Positions 26,219 to 36,945 of a stretch of DNA of 64,000 bases are shown piece after piece. Numbering within the stretch: the first letter of the stretch is position 1; each line of letters begins with the position of its first letter. The notes beneath the pieces were generated by a model. That model was given only the letters and a program-made list of their open reading frames with translations, was not told the origin of the DNA and did not search any database. A program made the translations under genes and the position numbers. Source of the DNA: Desulfarculaceae bacterium (GTDB lineage: Bacteria; Desulfobacterota; Desulfarculia; Desulfarculales; Desulfarculaceae); assembly GCA_021737145.1 (NCBI GenBank), contig JAIPEN010000014.1:37782-101781 (forward strand), read 5' to 3'.

Positions 26219-29200
26219 CACTTATCCTCCCTGCCTGGGCCCAACACCGGGGCCAAGGGGCTATCGGTCTTTCCCTGGGCCAGGGCGGCCAAGCCCCGGG
26301 CCGTGGTGATCATCTGCCGCGCGGGCAGGCCCAGGGCGTATCCCATGGCCAGCACGGCCTTCTTGGCCAGTAGCTCCGGGGCCACGTCCTCGCCGCCGGC
26401 CAACCGGCCGCCCAGCTTAATCAAGTCGCTGAAGGTCTCCAGGCCGTCCTGCACCGGGCTCATGGCATATCCCCAGGGGCCGGTTGCGGCGGTCCACATG
26501 TCCCGGATCACCGGCACCCCGCCCAACAGGTAGCCCACCGTCTTGACTCCCAGGTCCTTGTAGTCGTCGGCTTCGTCGGGTATGTCCTGCTCGTCGATCA
26601 GGTAGGCCATGAACACCGGCAGCACCATCAGCAGCCAGGCCGCCCTGGCCCCTTCCCAGGCCCCCAGCTCGCCCTCGGCCAGCTTGTAGCCCTTTTCGAT
26701 GGCCCGGTTGGTGAAGGAGCTAAAGAAGCTCTGGAACATGGTCAGGATGCGCCAGAGGCCCGGCTTGCGGTAGATGGCCGCCAGGTCCTTGGGGCCCGCC
26801 GCCGGCTGGGTGGTGCGCATCACGCCATCGGCAAAGTCCGCCGCCTGGTGCTCGGTCATGCCCATGGCCACGGCCTTTTCGTATCCGGCCAGCCAGGTAA
26901 CCGTGGTGGTGCCCAGGTCCACCATGCGGATGGGCCACATGATCACCTGGGCCGTCTGCTGCTTGAGCTTGGCCCCGGAAGGGCTCACCCGCTGCACCAG
27001 CTCGATGGCCTCGCGGTCCCAGGTCTTGGAGCGGTTGCGCAGGGCCGGGCTGGCCTCCTGAGCAAAGGCCGTTGCCTCCGCCGGGTTGCTCATCCAGCGC
27101 GCCAGGCCCTTGCGCACCCACTTGAGGCCCACCTCGTCAATGGTCTGGGTGAGGCTGAGCCCCTGCTTCAGGCTCACCGTGGCCTTGAGGCCCAGGGAAA
27201 CCAGGGTGGCATTGCGGCGCAGGGTGTCCAGCCAGTTCTCCATCTCCAGCAGGCGGTGATACTCCGGCCGGGCGATGTGTTGCAGCCAGGGGCGCAGCTC
27301 CTTGTAGCTCTCCTGGCCCAGGGCCTCGCTGAATTGCTCCCGGAATACCGGATGGGTGATGACTTTTTGTACGTCGCGCACCGCCGGCCGGTGGCTGATA
27401 TCGTGCAGCACCGACCGCAAGTGCTGGTTGATAGTGCCCAGCTTGAGCATGGGGGCCTGGCGGGAGCCGGTGCGCTCGTGGGTGGCCCCGGCCCGAGTGC
27501 TGGTGGCCCCGTACACCGCCGCGAAGTAGTCCTTGGCCGCCTGGGCCTCCTGTTGGGCCTCGGTCACGGGGCTGAACTTGGGGTCGCTGATAATGGGGAA
27601 GTAGCCGCCTTCGATCTCGCCGAATCTGGTCTGCACCTTGATGGGCTCAACCTTGACCAGGTGCACCCCGGTCATGCGGTGGTGGGTTTCGTCCAGGAGC
27701 GGGAAAAACTCATCCAGCAGGGCCCAGATGTTTTGGATCATTTCCCAATGGCGTTCATCCAGGTGGTTCAGCACCGCCTGGTGGGCCTCGGGATCGGCCA
27801 GCCAGGCGTGGTGCTCGCTGGTGCTCTGCTTCAGGGCCCGCAGGTTGCCGCTGTTGCCGGAGTTGAGGCCGATCATGACCACCTCTTCCATGTTCAGCAG
27901 CACGGGCACCCCGTCTATCTTGATGTTGCGGGTGCGCCAGCCCTTACGCTCGCCCAGGGGGATGGCCTCGAAAATCTCCTTTAGCCGGCCAAAGGCGTGC
28001 TCGCCCAGCTCGAACTCGTAGTCCTCGGCCTTTTTGATGGGGTGCATGATCAGGCGCTGGAACGGGCCGTCATGTTTCCAGTGGTCCGCCCGGCGGAGCA
28101 AGAACTCGGTCTTGATCATCTCGGCCACGGCCCGGCGGAAGCGGCCCTTAAAGCGGCCCTTTCCGTCTTGCAGCTCTTCCCAGCCCTTACGGATCGGGTG
28201 TTTTTTGTATTTGCCCAGGTGCTTGGTCATCTGCAACACCGCCCCCTCCAGGGTCATGGCGTTGCCTTCCCACACCAGCTTGCCGCGTTGGCGGCCCAGG
28301 TGGGCAAGCTGCTTGACGATGTTCTTCAGGTCGACCCAATCCTGGGCGCTCTCCAGGCTGCCCGGCACTTCGGGCATGGATTCGATAAGGTCCTCGGCAA
28401 ATTCCTGGTTGGTCTTTAGCCCCTCCAGGAACTCGCCCAGGGGCGGGGTGTCGCTCCGGGCCTGAAAGGAAATGGGCAAGTTGCGGAAGCGGCCCACCAG
28501 TTGGCGAATCTGTTGCAGGAAGTCCCAGTCAACCCCGCTGCCCTTTTGGGGGTCAAAGGGCTTGAGCCTGGCGGCGCGGTCCAGGGCCTCCTTGGCCTTG
28601 GCTATCTCCTGGCGAGCCCGTGCCCGCTCGCGGATTTTGTCGGCCGCCGCCCGTTGGCGTGCCTTCTCCTGGGCGGCCTGGGCGTTGCGCCCGGCCCGGT
28701 AGTGCTCCACCGCCTTGGTGGCCGCGTCCTTCATGGCCGCCACCAGGTCGTTGTAATCCCGCCGGTCCAGCTCGCTGGTGCTCACCCCGGCGGCCCGCTC
28801 GTTTATGCCGCCCTGTAGCGCCGCCGCCGCGTCCGCGGCCTTGCCGCTGCCCGGGGCCAGCATGTCCTGCTCGGCCTTCAAAAGCTCCAAAAACTCCGGC
28901 CCCACCCCCACCTCCAGGGCGGTCATCTCGGCGTCGAACTCGGCGGTCTTCTTGGCCAGCCAAGCCTCTTGCAGCTCTCCGATGGTGGGCGTGGCCAGGA
29001 GCTGGCCCAGGAGCTCGCGGGGGTCCAGGTTTCGCCCGGCGGCGTATTCCTCCAGGCTCACCGAGCCCTCGTGCTTGATCAGCCGGGGCCGCTTCTTCAT
29101 CAGGGCCTTGTACTCGGCCTCGCCCAGCAGGTCTTTCACTTCCCCGGAGACAAAGCCGCCCAGCTCCACCACCTCGGCCATGATCTCCTGGCCGGGGTGG

Positions 29201-32200
29201 GCCCGGGCGTCTTCCAGGGACTGTTGCCGCCAGGCGGGCATCAGGCGCTTTAGCGCCCCCAGGCGGCGCTCGGCGATGCGGGCCGCGCTGTCTTCGGCCG
29301 CCAGGCTGCCCTGCCGCTTGTAGAACAGCCAGGCCTCGGGGCTCACCCCCGGTGGGGCCTCGGCCAGCATGGGCGCGATTTCGGCCTCGGCCTGGGCCGC
29401 CTCGATCTCGCGCTCGGTGGCGATGAGCCGGTCGAACACCCCCGCCATCTCCGGGCCCACCTTGTCCTGATCCTTGAGCGCCCCATACATCTGGATGAAC
29501 CAGCTCTTCATGCGGGCGAAAATGCCGGCCGTGGCCTTGCTGGGCGGGGTGCCGGTCTGCAAGTAATCGATTCCCGCCTCGGCGAACTTTTCCTCCTGGG
29601 CGCGGGTCCAGGGCTTGCCCACCTCGGCCCCCACGAACTTGCAGGCGGCCTCCCAGTCGGCCCTCAGGCGCTCCTTGACGTGCTCATAGCCCCGCAGGGT
29701 GGACGCGGGGTCCAGGGCCAGCTCTTCCAGCTCCCGCCGCCACACATGGACGATCTCGTGGGGCGCGCTGGTCAGGTCGGCGGCCTGGAAAAACTTCACT
29801 ATGGCCTTGTCGTCATCGTCAAAACGCACGCTGGCCTTGGGAACCTGTTCACCGGAGCCCTGGCCGGGCACCTTCACGTCCTGGAACAGCTCGTCAAGGT
29901 CCTTGCTTTTTTGCTCGGCCGGGCTTAAATTGTTCTTAGAAGGCTCCCCCTGTGGCGAAGGAACGCCCTGTTCGCCACTACGTCCGGCAAAGGTTGACGT
30001 ACCGCCGGAGGGGGGTGCCTTCTCCGTTCGGGCAAAGGCCGTCAGGAGCCAGGTTTTGTTCTGACGGTTCCAGTCCAACCGGATCACCGCCCGCTCAGCC
30101 TGTTCCGTCTCGATGTAAACCCGGTTCTGGTGCCGCACCGTGACCTTGCCGGTCTCCATAATCTCCGGCAGGCGCGGCAAGATGTCCTCGCCGTGCTTGG
30201 CCAGGATGTGGGCCAGGCCGAAGCCGCGCCGGTATTCGTTGCCGGGGTCGCCGGGCCGCCCCCAAACCAGGTCTATGTCGCCCAGCTCGGGGTGGTGGAA
30301 CGCGCCGGGCACCTCGCCGGTCTGCACGGCCATGAGCTTGGCTATGGCCTGCTCGGGCTGGCCCTTGAGCTGGGCGAACACCGGGCCAAAGGGGCCTTCG
30401 GTTTGGTAAAGCGAAAACCGCCCCAACTCCCCATATTCCCAAAGAACGATCGCATCTTCGCGGTTTTCCGGCGGGGTTTTCGCCCTGAGTTGTTTAGTGT
30501 AATTTCGCCGCCTGGCCGTATCTCGCGCCTCCACTTCACCCGCAAGGCGCTGATAGATTCCAAATGCTTTTTCGTCGGCGTCTTTCTCTAACTCAAGAAC
30601 CTCATTGGAGACTTTTTCACGGGCGGCCATTATTTCCGGATATTCGGGAGTGCCTACGGCCTCGCTTAGCAATTTGTTAAGCTGTTCAACTTCTTCCATC
30701 AGGCCCTTAATATCTGCCTGCATTTGCCTGTAAATTCCAACGGGGTGCCCGCCACGGGCGAAACCTTCACGGCGCTGTATCCAGTGCTGTATTTCATGGA
30801 TTAAAATCTCAAAGGCGGTGCTGTAATCCTTCGCAACAACCCTGATACCCCTGGCAGAAAGCGATCCGTTTTGACCGCCAGCAGCATAAACAGGATGAAC
30901 TCTCATGGCGGTTGGAACATCGGCGATGCTTGGATATGCAGCAAACAAGTCTGGATGGTTTATCACCATTCCCAAATTGATTTGGTCTTCATAATCCCAG
31001 TCGTCTACCCTTTCCACATGCTCTTTAAATGACGCCTTGCTATCGTCGATCTCAAAGCGCCAAATGTTGTCCATGCCCTTGAACCAACCGGTCGCCGCGC
31101 GAATTTCCTCCTTATCCGCTCCCTCAGCTTCCATGCTGATTGCCTTCTCAAGCTGGTCGTGTGCGGCGGTGGCGGCTTCTTCACCGGCATACTGGAAAAG
31201 CTCGGCCTCCGGCCCCCCAAACCAGTTGGCAAAGCTCTCTTCCGGGGTCAGCTTGATGATGGTCTGCTGGCCCCCGGCGGCCAGGGCCGCGTCCTGGGCA
31301 TAGCCCGCGAAGGCGTCGCGGACTTGGTTGGGCCCGTTGTCTTGCAGGAACATGGCCAGGACGGCCGCCTGCTCGCCCATCTCCGCCTCTTCGGCTCCGG
31401 GCAGGGCCTGCTGGCGGGCCAGCTCGCGCACGCTCTTGATGCCCGTGGCCTGCATCTTCACGGTGATGCCCAGGGCCTCGCGCAAGGCGGGCATGATGTC
31501 CCACTGGCCGCCCACGGCCATGATCTTGACCAGGCTGGGCAAGCTCCGGCTGATGTTGGCCAGCACTGAGCGGGGCAGGTTCTCGATCAGCTCGGCGTCT
31601 TGCAGGATGGCCCCCAAAACGGTGCGCTCCACCAGGCGCTTGCCGTCTTCATTGAGCTGGCCGAAGCGCTCGGACCAATACTTGTTGGCCTCTTCCTGGC
31701 TGATCACTCCGTCGTTCACCAGGCGCTGCAAGATTCTCTTGGCCACGTCGGCATTTGCCAGCAGTTCGCGCAGGGTGGCCTCGTGCTGGGCCAGCAGGGA
31801 GCCGATGCGCTCCAGGGTGGCCTGGGAGACGTTGTGCCCCATGGAGGCGGTGGCCGTGGTTTCGCCCATGGCCTGGGTGGGGGCGCGGTTGAAAAGGCTG
31901 GCCAGGCGGTGCAGCTCTTGGACGCTCTCGGCGGGCTGGGTCATACGGGCTAGCACCGGCTCGCGCATGGCCCGCACCTGCTCGGGGTCCAGGCCGAAGA
32001 TGGGGGCGCGGGCCTCCAGGTCCTGGCGGTAGGCGTCACCGTTGCCCTCTTCGCCATAGGCCCGGCTTATGCTCATGGCCCGGCTGTTGCCGCCCAGCAC
32101 CACCCCGCCCGGGGTGATGATCGGCGGGCCGTTCACCGCGTCGGGGTTGTCTGTGATCACATAGCGGGTGTTCAGGTTCTGGGCGTGGCGCACCACCTTG

Positions 32201-34218
32201 AGCTGTTCGTCCTGCTCGGCGTCATAGCGCCGCTCTTGCACGCCCTCGGGGTAGCCCTCGCTGGGCTTAAAGCTCACCGGATCGTGGCTGGTGATCAGAT
32301 CCCCTGCTTCCACCAACACGTAGACCCCGGGCAGGCTGCTGTCCCCGCCATGAATGCGCGTGGCGCTGCCCACGGACACCCGGCCCTGGTCATCACCGCC
32401 GCCCCCGCCGCCCGGCACCTCGAACTCGAAGCGGTCGAAGTAGTCCGCCGGGCGCACCCTGCGGCCCATGGCATTCCAGTCCGTGGCCCACCGCCGGGCC
32501 CTGGCGCCCATGAGCCGCGCGGTCAGCTCCGCCTCTTGCTCCGGCCGGCCCAGGTTCATCAGCTCGGCTTTGAGCTTGAACATCTCTTCTTCGGGCAAGT
32601 CCGGGTCGCGCCGCTCCAGGAGCCTGATCTCCGAGGGGGTTAGCTCCGTCCTAGCCGGGGGCGCAAAGGTCAGCTTGTCTTTCAGGGCCTCGCCCACCGG
32701 TCCGGACATAAGGCGGCCCATCTTCTTGGTGGGGAAGTTCACATTGGTGCCCAGGGCCAGGGCCTCTTGATACTCCTGGTCGCCGATCTCCAGGGCGGCC
32801 AGGGCCTCGGAGACCTCCATGGGGTCCAACTCGCCCATCTGATAGAGCTCATCAATGGCTCCAGCGGGCACATAGACCCGCTCCGGGCCCTGGGCCTTGT
32901 CGCGCACCGTCTCGATGAACTCTTCCATGGCCTCGGGCTCGCGTTGGCCCAGCTTGCCCTCCTGGTGGGCCTTCTGCACCGCCTCGGCCAGGCGGGGGGC
33001 ATTGGGAGCCACCCGGCGGTAAGACTGTATCTGCATCACATGGCCGGGCACTCCCAACAACCCCACCCCCAGGGCGGTGGAGCGGGCCGTTTCCAGGAAA
33101 CTGGGCACCTGGGCGGCCAGGCCCTCCAGGGCTCCCTTGAGATCGGCCTTGCCCTCCATGAGCCGCCCGGTCTGGGCGGCCACCTCGCGGGTCAGGTCCT
33201 GTAGAACTTCCTCGGTCACCTCCTGACCCACATAGGTGCCGTAGCTCTTGGTTGCCCGTCCCAGGGCCTCCACAAAGCTTTTCTTGCCCAGGGCTGCCGC
33301 CACCCCCTTGCGCAGTCCCTGGCTAAGCAGCTCGCGCCCACCGGGCACCGTTTTGACCAGTTGGCCGATCTGGGCCTGTTCCAGCAGGGCATTAACAAAG
33401 CCCACCGCGTTGCCCAGGGCCGCCGCCTTACTCGGCTCCAAGCCGTGCTTTTCCACAAACTCGGCCGCCGCGTGTCCGGCTTCTACCTTGGCGATGTAGT
33501 CGGCTGATCCGCCAGCCATTCCGGCGGTGAACCCGACCATGGCAGCGGCTGGAACCGTAACAATTTCTTCTGGCAAGGCCACCTGGGGTCCGAGTTGGCC
33601 GGCGATAGCCGCCGCGCCGCCGCCAACCATGGCCCCTTCCAGGCCCTGATCCACGGCCTCCCAAAGAAACAGCCCGCGCTGAGTCAAGAAGTTGGCCGCG
33701 CTTCCAATGGCCTCTTCCCACCAGTTGCGAGGAACCAGGGTGCCCTGGCTTTGCTCCTTGAGGTGCGCTATTTCAGAATCGACTTGGGGTGTGTGTTGAC
33801 CTTGCACATATTTTTGATGGTACAGCTCGCCCAGGCGGTTGCCCGCCGAGGCCCGCACCACGTTTTCCATGGCCAGCCGCCACACCCGCTCAACCGCCCC
33901 CAGGCTCTCCACATCGTCCCGGGCCAGGGCGGCATTTCGGGGGTTGGCCAGAAACTGGGCCAGGCCGGGGTTGGTGCGCTTTAGCTGGCTCAGGTCGGGG
34001 ATGGGATAGGCGGCCTGGGCCTTCAGGTCCGGGCTGTCCAGCACGGCCTGGGGGTGCACCCCCGTGCGCCTGCCGTAGGCCACGGCGCGGGCTGCGTCAT
34101 CTGGGTGCACCGTTCCGGCGGCCTTCCAGGCGTCGCTAAGCTCGTCGCCCTTATCCGGTAGAACGCTGGGGTCAAACTGAATCTCATCATCGTGAAGCTT
34201 ATTAAGGTCAAGAGGCAT
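26218..34218 (-). CDS. Giant polyvalent ejection protein, 2666 aa
   Basis: The product sits where T7 has gp16, so it is probably an internal virion protein injected with the DNA. Recognisable parts: a ddrB/ParB-like domain (IITPGGVVLGGNSRAMSI, ~700); a LPD23-like module with a zincin motif HEIQHW (~1140); a barnase/EndoU-type nuclease-like module (GDIDLVWGRPG...GFGLAHILAKHG, ~1310-1390); a second zincin-like HEIVHVWRREL (~1488); and a C-terminal LPD38-like region with membrane-prone helices (~2150-2640). Helical stretches link these. The ~1010-1265 part is visibly lower in GC than the rest, suggesting domain replacement. Domain names rest on motif memory. Confidence 0.82.
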   Translation of the reverse strand: MPLDLNKLHDDEIQFDPSVLPDKGDELSDAWKAAGTVHPDDAARAVAYGRRTGVHPQAVLDSPDLKAQAAYPIPDLSQLKRTNPGLAQFLANPRNAALARDDVESLGAVERVWRLAMENVVRASAGNRLGELYHQKYVQGQHTPQVDSEIAHLKEQSQGTLVPRNWWEEAIGSAANFLTQRGLFLWEAVDQGLEGAMVGGGAAAIAGQLGPQVALPEEIVTVPAAAMVGFTAGMAGGSADYIAKVEAGHAAAEFVEKHGLEPSKAAALGNAVGFVNALLEQAQIGQLVKTVPGGRELLSQGLRKGVAAALGKKSFVEALGRATKSYGTYVGQEVTEEVLQDLTREVAAQTGRLMEGKADLKGALEGLAAQVPSFLETARSTALGVGLLGVPGHVMQIQSYRRVAPNAPRLAEAVQKAHQEGKLGQREPEAMEEFIETVRDKAQGPERVYVPAGAIDELYQMGELDPMEVSEALAALEIGDQEYQEALALGTNVNFPTKKMGRLMSGPVGEALKDKLTFAPPARTELTPSEIRLLERRDPDLPEEEMFKLKAELMNLGRPEQEAELTARLMGARARRWATDWNAMGRRVRPADYFDRFEFEVPGGGGGGDDQGRVSVGSATRIHGGDSSLPGVYVLVEAGDLITSHDPVSFKPSEGYPEGVQERRYDAEQDEQLKVVRHAQNLNTRYVITDNPDAVNGPPIITPGGVVLGGNSRAMSISRAYGEEGNGDAYRQDLEARAPIFGLDPEQVRAMREPVLARMTQPAESVQELHRLASLFNRAPTQAMGETTATASMGHNVSQATLERIGSLLAQHEATLRELLANADVAKRILQRLVNDGVISQEEANKYWSERFGQLNEDGKRLVERTVLGAILQDAELIENLPRSVLANISRSLPSLVKIMAVGGQWDIMPALREALGITVKMQATGIKSVRELARQQALPGAEEAEMGEQAAVLAMFLQDNGPNQVRDAFAGYAQDAALAAGGQQTIIKLTPEESFANWFGGPEAELFQYAGEEAATAAHDQLEKAISMEAEGADKEEIRAATGWFKGMDNIWRFEIDDSKASFKEHVERVDDWDYEDQINLGMVINHPDLFAAYPSIADVPTAMRVHPVYAAGGQNGSLSARGIRVVAKDYSTAFEILIHEIQHWIQRREGFARGGHPVGIYRQMQADIKGLMEEVEQLNKLLSEAVGTPEYPEIMAAREKVSNEVLELEKDADEKAFGIYQRLAGEVEARDTARRRNYTKQLRAKTPPENREDAIVLWEYGELGRFSLYQTEGPFGPVFAQLKGQPEQAIAKLMAVQTGEVPGAFHHPELGDIDLVWGRPGDPGNEYRRGFGLAHILAKHGEDILPRLPEIMETGKVTVRHQNRVYIETEQAERAVIRLDWNRQNKTWLLTAFARTEKAPPSGGTSTFAGRSGEQGVPSPQGEPSKNNLSPAEQKSKDLDELFQDVKVPGQGSGEQVPKASVRFDDDDKAIVKFFQAADLTSAPHEIVHVWRRELEELALDPASTLRGYEHVKERLRADWEAACKFVGAEVGKPWTRAQEEKFAEAGIDYLQTGTPPSKATAGIFARMKSWFIQMYGALKDQDKVGPEMAGVFDRLIATEREIEAAQAEAEIAPMLAEAPPGVSPEAWLFYKRQGSLAAEDSAARIAERRLGALKRLMPAWRQQSLEDARAHPGQEIMAEVVELGGFVSGEVKDLLGEAEYKALMKKRPRLIKHEGSVSLEEYAAGRNLDPRELLGQLLATPTIGELQEAWLAKKTAEFDAEMTALEVGVGPEFLELLKAEQDMLAPGSGKAADAAAALQGGINERAAGVSTSELDRRDYNDLVAAMKDAATKAVEHYRAGRNAQAAQEKARQRAAADKIRERARARQEIAKAKEALDRAARLKPFDPQKGSGVDWDFLQQIRQLVGRFRNLPISFQARSDTPPLGEFLEGLKTNQEFAEDLIESMPEVPGSLESAQDWVDLKNIVKQLAHLGRQRGKLVWEGNAMTLEGAVLQMTKHLGKYKKHPIRKGWEELQDGKGRFKGRFRRAVAEMIKTEFLLRRADHWKHDGPFQRLIMHPIKKAEDYEFELGEHAFGRLKEIFEAIPLGERKGWRTRNIKIDGVPVLLNMEEVVMIGLNSGNSGNLRALKQSTSEHHAWLADPEAHQAVLNHLDERHWEMIQNIWALLDEFFPLLDETHHRMTGVHLVKVEPIKVQTRFGEIEGGYFPIISDPKFSPVTEAQQEAQAAKDYFAAVYGATSTRAGATHERTGSRQAPMLKLGTINQHLRSVLHDISHRPAVRDVQKVITHPVFREQFSEALGQESYKELRPWLQHIARPEYHRLLEMENWLDTLRRNATLVSLGLKATVSLKQGLSLTQTIDEVGLKWVRKGLARWMSNPAEATAFAQEASPALRNRSKTWDREAIELVQRVSPSGAKLKQQTAQVIMWPIRMVDLGTTTVTWLAGYEKAVAMGMTEHQAADFADGVMRTTQPAAGPKDLAAIYRKPGLWRILTMFQSFFSSFTNRAIEKGYKLAEGELGAWEGARAAWLLMVLPVFMAYLIDEQDIPDEADDYKDLGVKTVGYLLGGVPVIRDMWTAATGPWGYAMSPVQDGLETFSDLIKLGGRLAGGEDVAPELLAKKAVLAMGYALGLPARQMITTARGLAALAQGKTDSPLAPVLGPGREDK

Positions 34219-36171
34219 CTAGCGCGCCGCCCCTCTCTGCCGTTGGTCTGCCGGTGCAAACTCCGGGCGGTACCTTTTGATCATGGCGTCGATGTTCCGG
34301 GGTGTGGTCTTGTAGCCGTATTTCCCGAGTGCGGTCTCGGCCCAGCGGATCACCTCCGGCGGGTAGAGCTCGTTCAGCTCCTGGATGCTCTCAGCGTTCA
34401 GCACTGGCACCTGGTCGATGGTCACCCCCTGCTGGGCGGCCACGGTCCAGCGCCGCCGCTGGTGCACCGGCAGGTCGTTCCAGCTTTGGCCGTCCTTCTC
34501 GGCCTGCTTTTGGGCATTCACCAGCAGCTCGGCCGGGGTGTCGGGCAGGCGGGGGTCGTAGACCAGGCGGCCCTCGGCGTCGCGCAGCTCGGCCGGGGCC
34601 TGGCCGCTGGTCTCCACTTGGCCGGCCACGTATTCATATATCGGCCCCTCGGTGTCCCAGATGGTGCCGGACTCGGTGACCATCTCCTGGCGCAGGGCCT
34701 TGGCCACCTGCATCACTTTCATGTCCGTGGGGCCTATCTTCTCGGTGTCCATTTGGGCCCGGAGGGCCAGGGAGAAGCGTTGCACCTTTGCCTTGTCCTT
34801 CTCCTGGCCGGAGAACTGGGCCACCGCGTTCTTGAAGTAATCGAACTTGCCCCCGGCCGCCTCGCCCCTGGCCTTGGCCACCTCTTTCATGGCGTCATCC
34901 AGCTTGTCGGGCATAATGCCGATGGCCGCCAATTGCTCGCGGGTGTGGTGGACGCCCAGGTAATAGAGCTGGTGGGTGAACTCGGCCCATGCCTTGTCCG
35001 TGGTGGTGGTCATGCCCTTGGCCGCAGCCTTTTGCAGACGGAACTGGGCCTCGGGCCCCACGAACTTGAAGCGCCGCGCCCTGGACGCCGCGCCGGCCAG
35101 GTCTCCCCCGGCCATGAGCTCATAGGCTTCCTTGAGCTCGCGCTTGGCCCCGGCGGTCTTTAGCTGCCTCTCTTGCTCGCGGGCCTGAGCATCGAACGCC
35201 TGGACCATGTTCCACGCCTCGCGCACCCCGTCGTTGCCGTATTTTTCGATCACCTCTGGCCGCGCCAAATACTCGCTCATGGCGTTGTAGTTCAGGCCGT
35301 GCTTGCGCCTTAGATCGGCCACCAGCAGGTCCACCTGCTTTTCCTGTTGCTCCTTTTCCTGCTGGCGTTTGAAAATCTCGGCCTGCCGGGTCACCTTGAT
35401 GCGGTCGGTGGGGTCCAGGCTGGCCAGGTAGTCCGGGTCCTTGATGGCCGCCAGAAAGCCGGAGGGATCGGCTTGGGCTGCGGTCTCGGCCAGGAGCATG
35501 TCGGCCTGGGCCTTGAAGGCCAGCTTCTTCTTGGCCCCCGCCTCGGGGCTCAAGTAATTAAGCTCCACCCCCTCATTAACCATGTCTTCGTATTTGCTGA
35601 CCGCCAGGCCCCGGGCCTTGACCGTGCCCGCCTGGTAGGACTCGCTGAGCAGGTCCTTTTCGCGGCCCACGAAAGCCGCCCCCCAAACCGAGGACGCCTG
35701 CCGTCGGGCCATGCCGCGCACCTGCACATAGCCCTGCAACACCTGGCCATCGGCATGGGACTGGTAGCTGTCGGCCCAGGGCCCCACCAGGCCATCCGAA
35801 TACCTGCTCTTCAAATCCTGGGCCTTGGCCTGGTAATCCTCTTCCCACTGGGTAAAGTCGCCTCTGTCCTGGTAGGACTCGGCCAGGGTGGTCAGCTCAC
35901 CCCGCAAGGCCACCAGGTTGGCATTGCGCCGGGCCACCTGGTCGGTTTGGACAAGGCGCTGACCCTGGTTGTGAAGCTGCTCGCCCAAGCCCACCAGCAC
36001 GGCCATGGAGTTGGCCAAGGTATCGCTGGCCTGCACTGCGGCGTTCGAGCCCGCGCTGAGCGCCCCCGGGTCCATGCGCACTGCCGGGGCCTGGCCCATG
36101 CCGGGGTTTAGCTGGATGGTGCCGGATCGGCGCGGCAGGGACTGCCTGGATTGATAAGTCGGAATGGGCAT
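34219..36171 (-). CDS. Internal virion (ejection) protein, gp15-like position
   Basis: From the ATG at 36171 (MPIPTYQSRQ) the protein is 650 aa, largely helical and charged, with no enzymatic motif. Its place between the gp14-like and the giant protein, size and composition match T7-type gp15 ejection proteins that build the trans-envelope channel. It contains heptad-like stretches (FKRQQEKEQQEKQVDLLVADL). It abuts the giant gene with no gap. Confidence 0.72.
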   Translation of the reverse strand: MPIPTYQSRQSLPRRSGTIQLNPGMGQAPAVRMDPGALSAGSNAAVQASDTLANSMAVLVGLGEQLHNQGQRLVQTDQVARRNANLVALRGELTTLAESYQDRGDFTQWEEDYQAKAQDLKSRYSDGLVGPWADSYQSHADGQVLQGYVQVRGMARRQASSVWGAAFVGREKDLLSESYQAGTVKARGLAVSKYEDMVNEGVELNYLSPEAGAKKKLAFKAQADMLLAETAAQADPSGFLAAIKDPDYLASLDPTDRIKVTRQAEIFKRQQEKEQQEKQVDLLVADLRRKHGLNYNAMSEYLARPEVIEKYGNDGVREAWNMVQAFDAQAREQERQLKTAGAKRELKEAYELMAGGDLAGAASRARRFKFVGPEAQFRLQKAAAKGMTTTTDKAWAEFTHQLYYLGVHHTREQLAAIGIMPDKLDDAMKEVAKARGEAAGGKFDYFKNAVAQFSGQEKDKAKVQRFSLALRAQMDTEKIGPTDMKVMQVAKALRQEMVTESGTIWDTEGPIYEYVAGQVETSGQAPAELRDAEGRLVYDPRLPDTPAELLVNAQKQAEKDGQSWNDLPVHQRRRWTVAAQQGVTIDQVPVLNAESIQELNELYPPEVIRWAETALGKYGYKTTPRNIDAMIKRYRPEFAPADQRQRGAAR

Positions 36172-36182
36172 GGTGGCTCCCC

Positions 36183-36938
36183 TCACACCGGGTATTGAGT
36201 GCCAAAGGCCCCGGGGCGACTAGATACCTTGAAACCGGAGCCGGTCTTGGGCACGCTGGCGGTGGAGGGACCGGAGGTGGGCACGCGGTAATACTGCATG
36301 GCGATGTTGCCCGCTCCGGACAGCAGGCTAGCCACGCTGCCCCAGCGGGCCGCGTCCGCCTGGTACCCAGCCGAAGCGGCCCCATATTTACCCGCCAGGA
36401 TGATCTGTTTGGCCTCCAGGCGGCCCAGCGCCGCCTGGCTCAGGGACTGGGCGGCCATGAGGCTGCTAGACATCTCGCTGGCCTTGCCGGTCAGCCGGAT
36501 GCGCGAGGCCTCCAGCGCCCCCTCTTCCATAAGGGCCGCCAGGTCTTCCTCGAACAGCTCGGCCCCCTCGTCCAAAATCTCGCCCAGGCCCGGGTCCGGG
36601 GCGAAGCCCGCCGACGCATAGGTGGCCACTTGGGTTTTTTGCAGGCGGCCGAAGCCGCGCCGGAAGCGCCGCACCTCGCGCAGGGTGGCCCGTTCCACGG
36701 CCAGGGCGTCGCCCTCGGACGCCGCGCGGTTTATCTTGCCGATGCGGGCATAGCTGCCCGCCTCCCAGTCCGAAAGGTCGGCGTTCATGTTGGTGATGGC
36801 GGATTGAATGGCCGCGTTCCGGCGGATCAGCTCGGCCTGGGATTCGTAGACGCCCGCAGCCGAGTACTGCGCCCCCGCCGAAAGCAGGGTGCCCCCAACC
36901 ATTCCCACTGTTCCTAGAATTAATGCAGTCGAGCACAT
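36183..36938 (-). CDS. Internal virion protein, gp14-like
   Basis: The 251-aa product begins with a hydrophobic Gly/Ala-rich N-terminus (LILGTVGMVGGTLLSAGAQYSAAGVYESQAELIRRN) followed by a long helix and FGRLQKTQVATYASAGFAPDPG. These features are typical of small podovirus injection proteins that line the outer-membrane pore. It lies between the tail hub and gp15-like genes. Confidence 0.7.
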   Translation of the reverse strand: MCSTALILGTVGMVGGTLLSAGAQYSAAGVYESQAELIRRNAAIQSAITNMNADLSDWEAGSYARIGKINRAASEGDALAVERATLREVRRFRRGFGRLQKTQVATYASAGFAPDPGLGEILDEGAELFEEDLAALMEEGALEASRIRLTGKASEMSSSLMAAQSLSQAALGRLEAKQIILAGKYGAASAGYQADAARWGSVASLLSGAGNIAMQYYRVPTSGPSTASVPKTGSGFKVSSRPGAFGTQYPV

Positions 36939-36945
36939 GGCCGCC

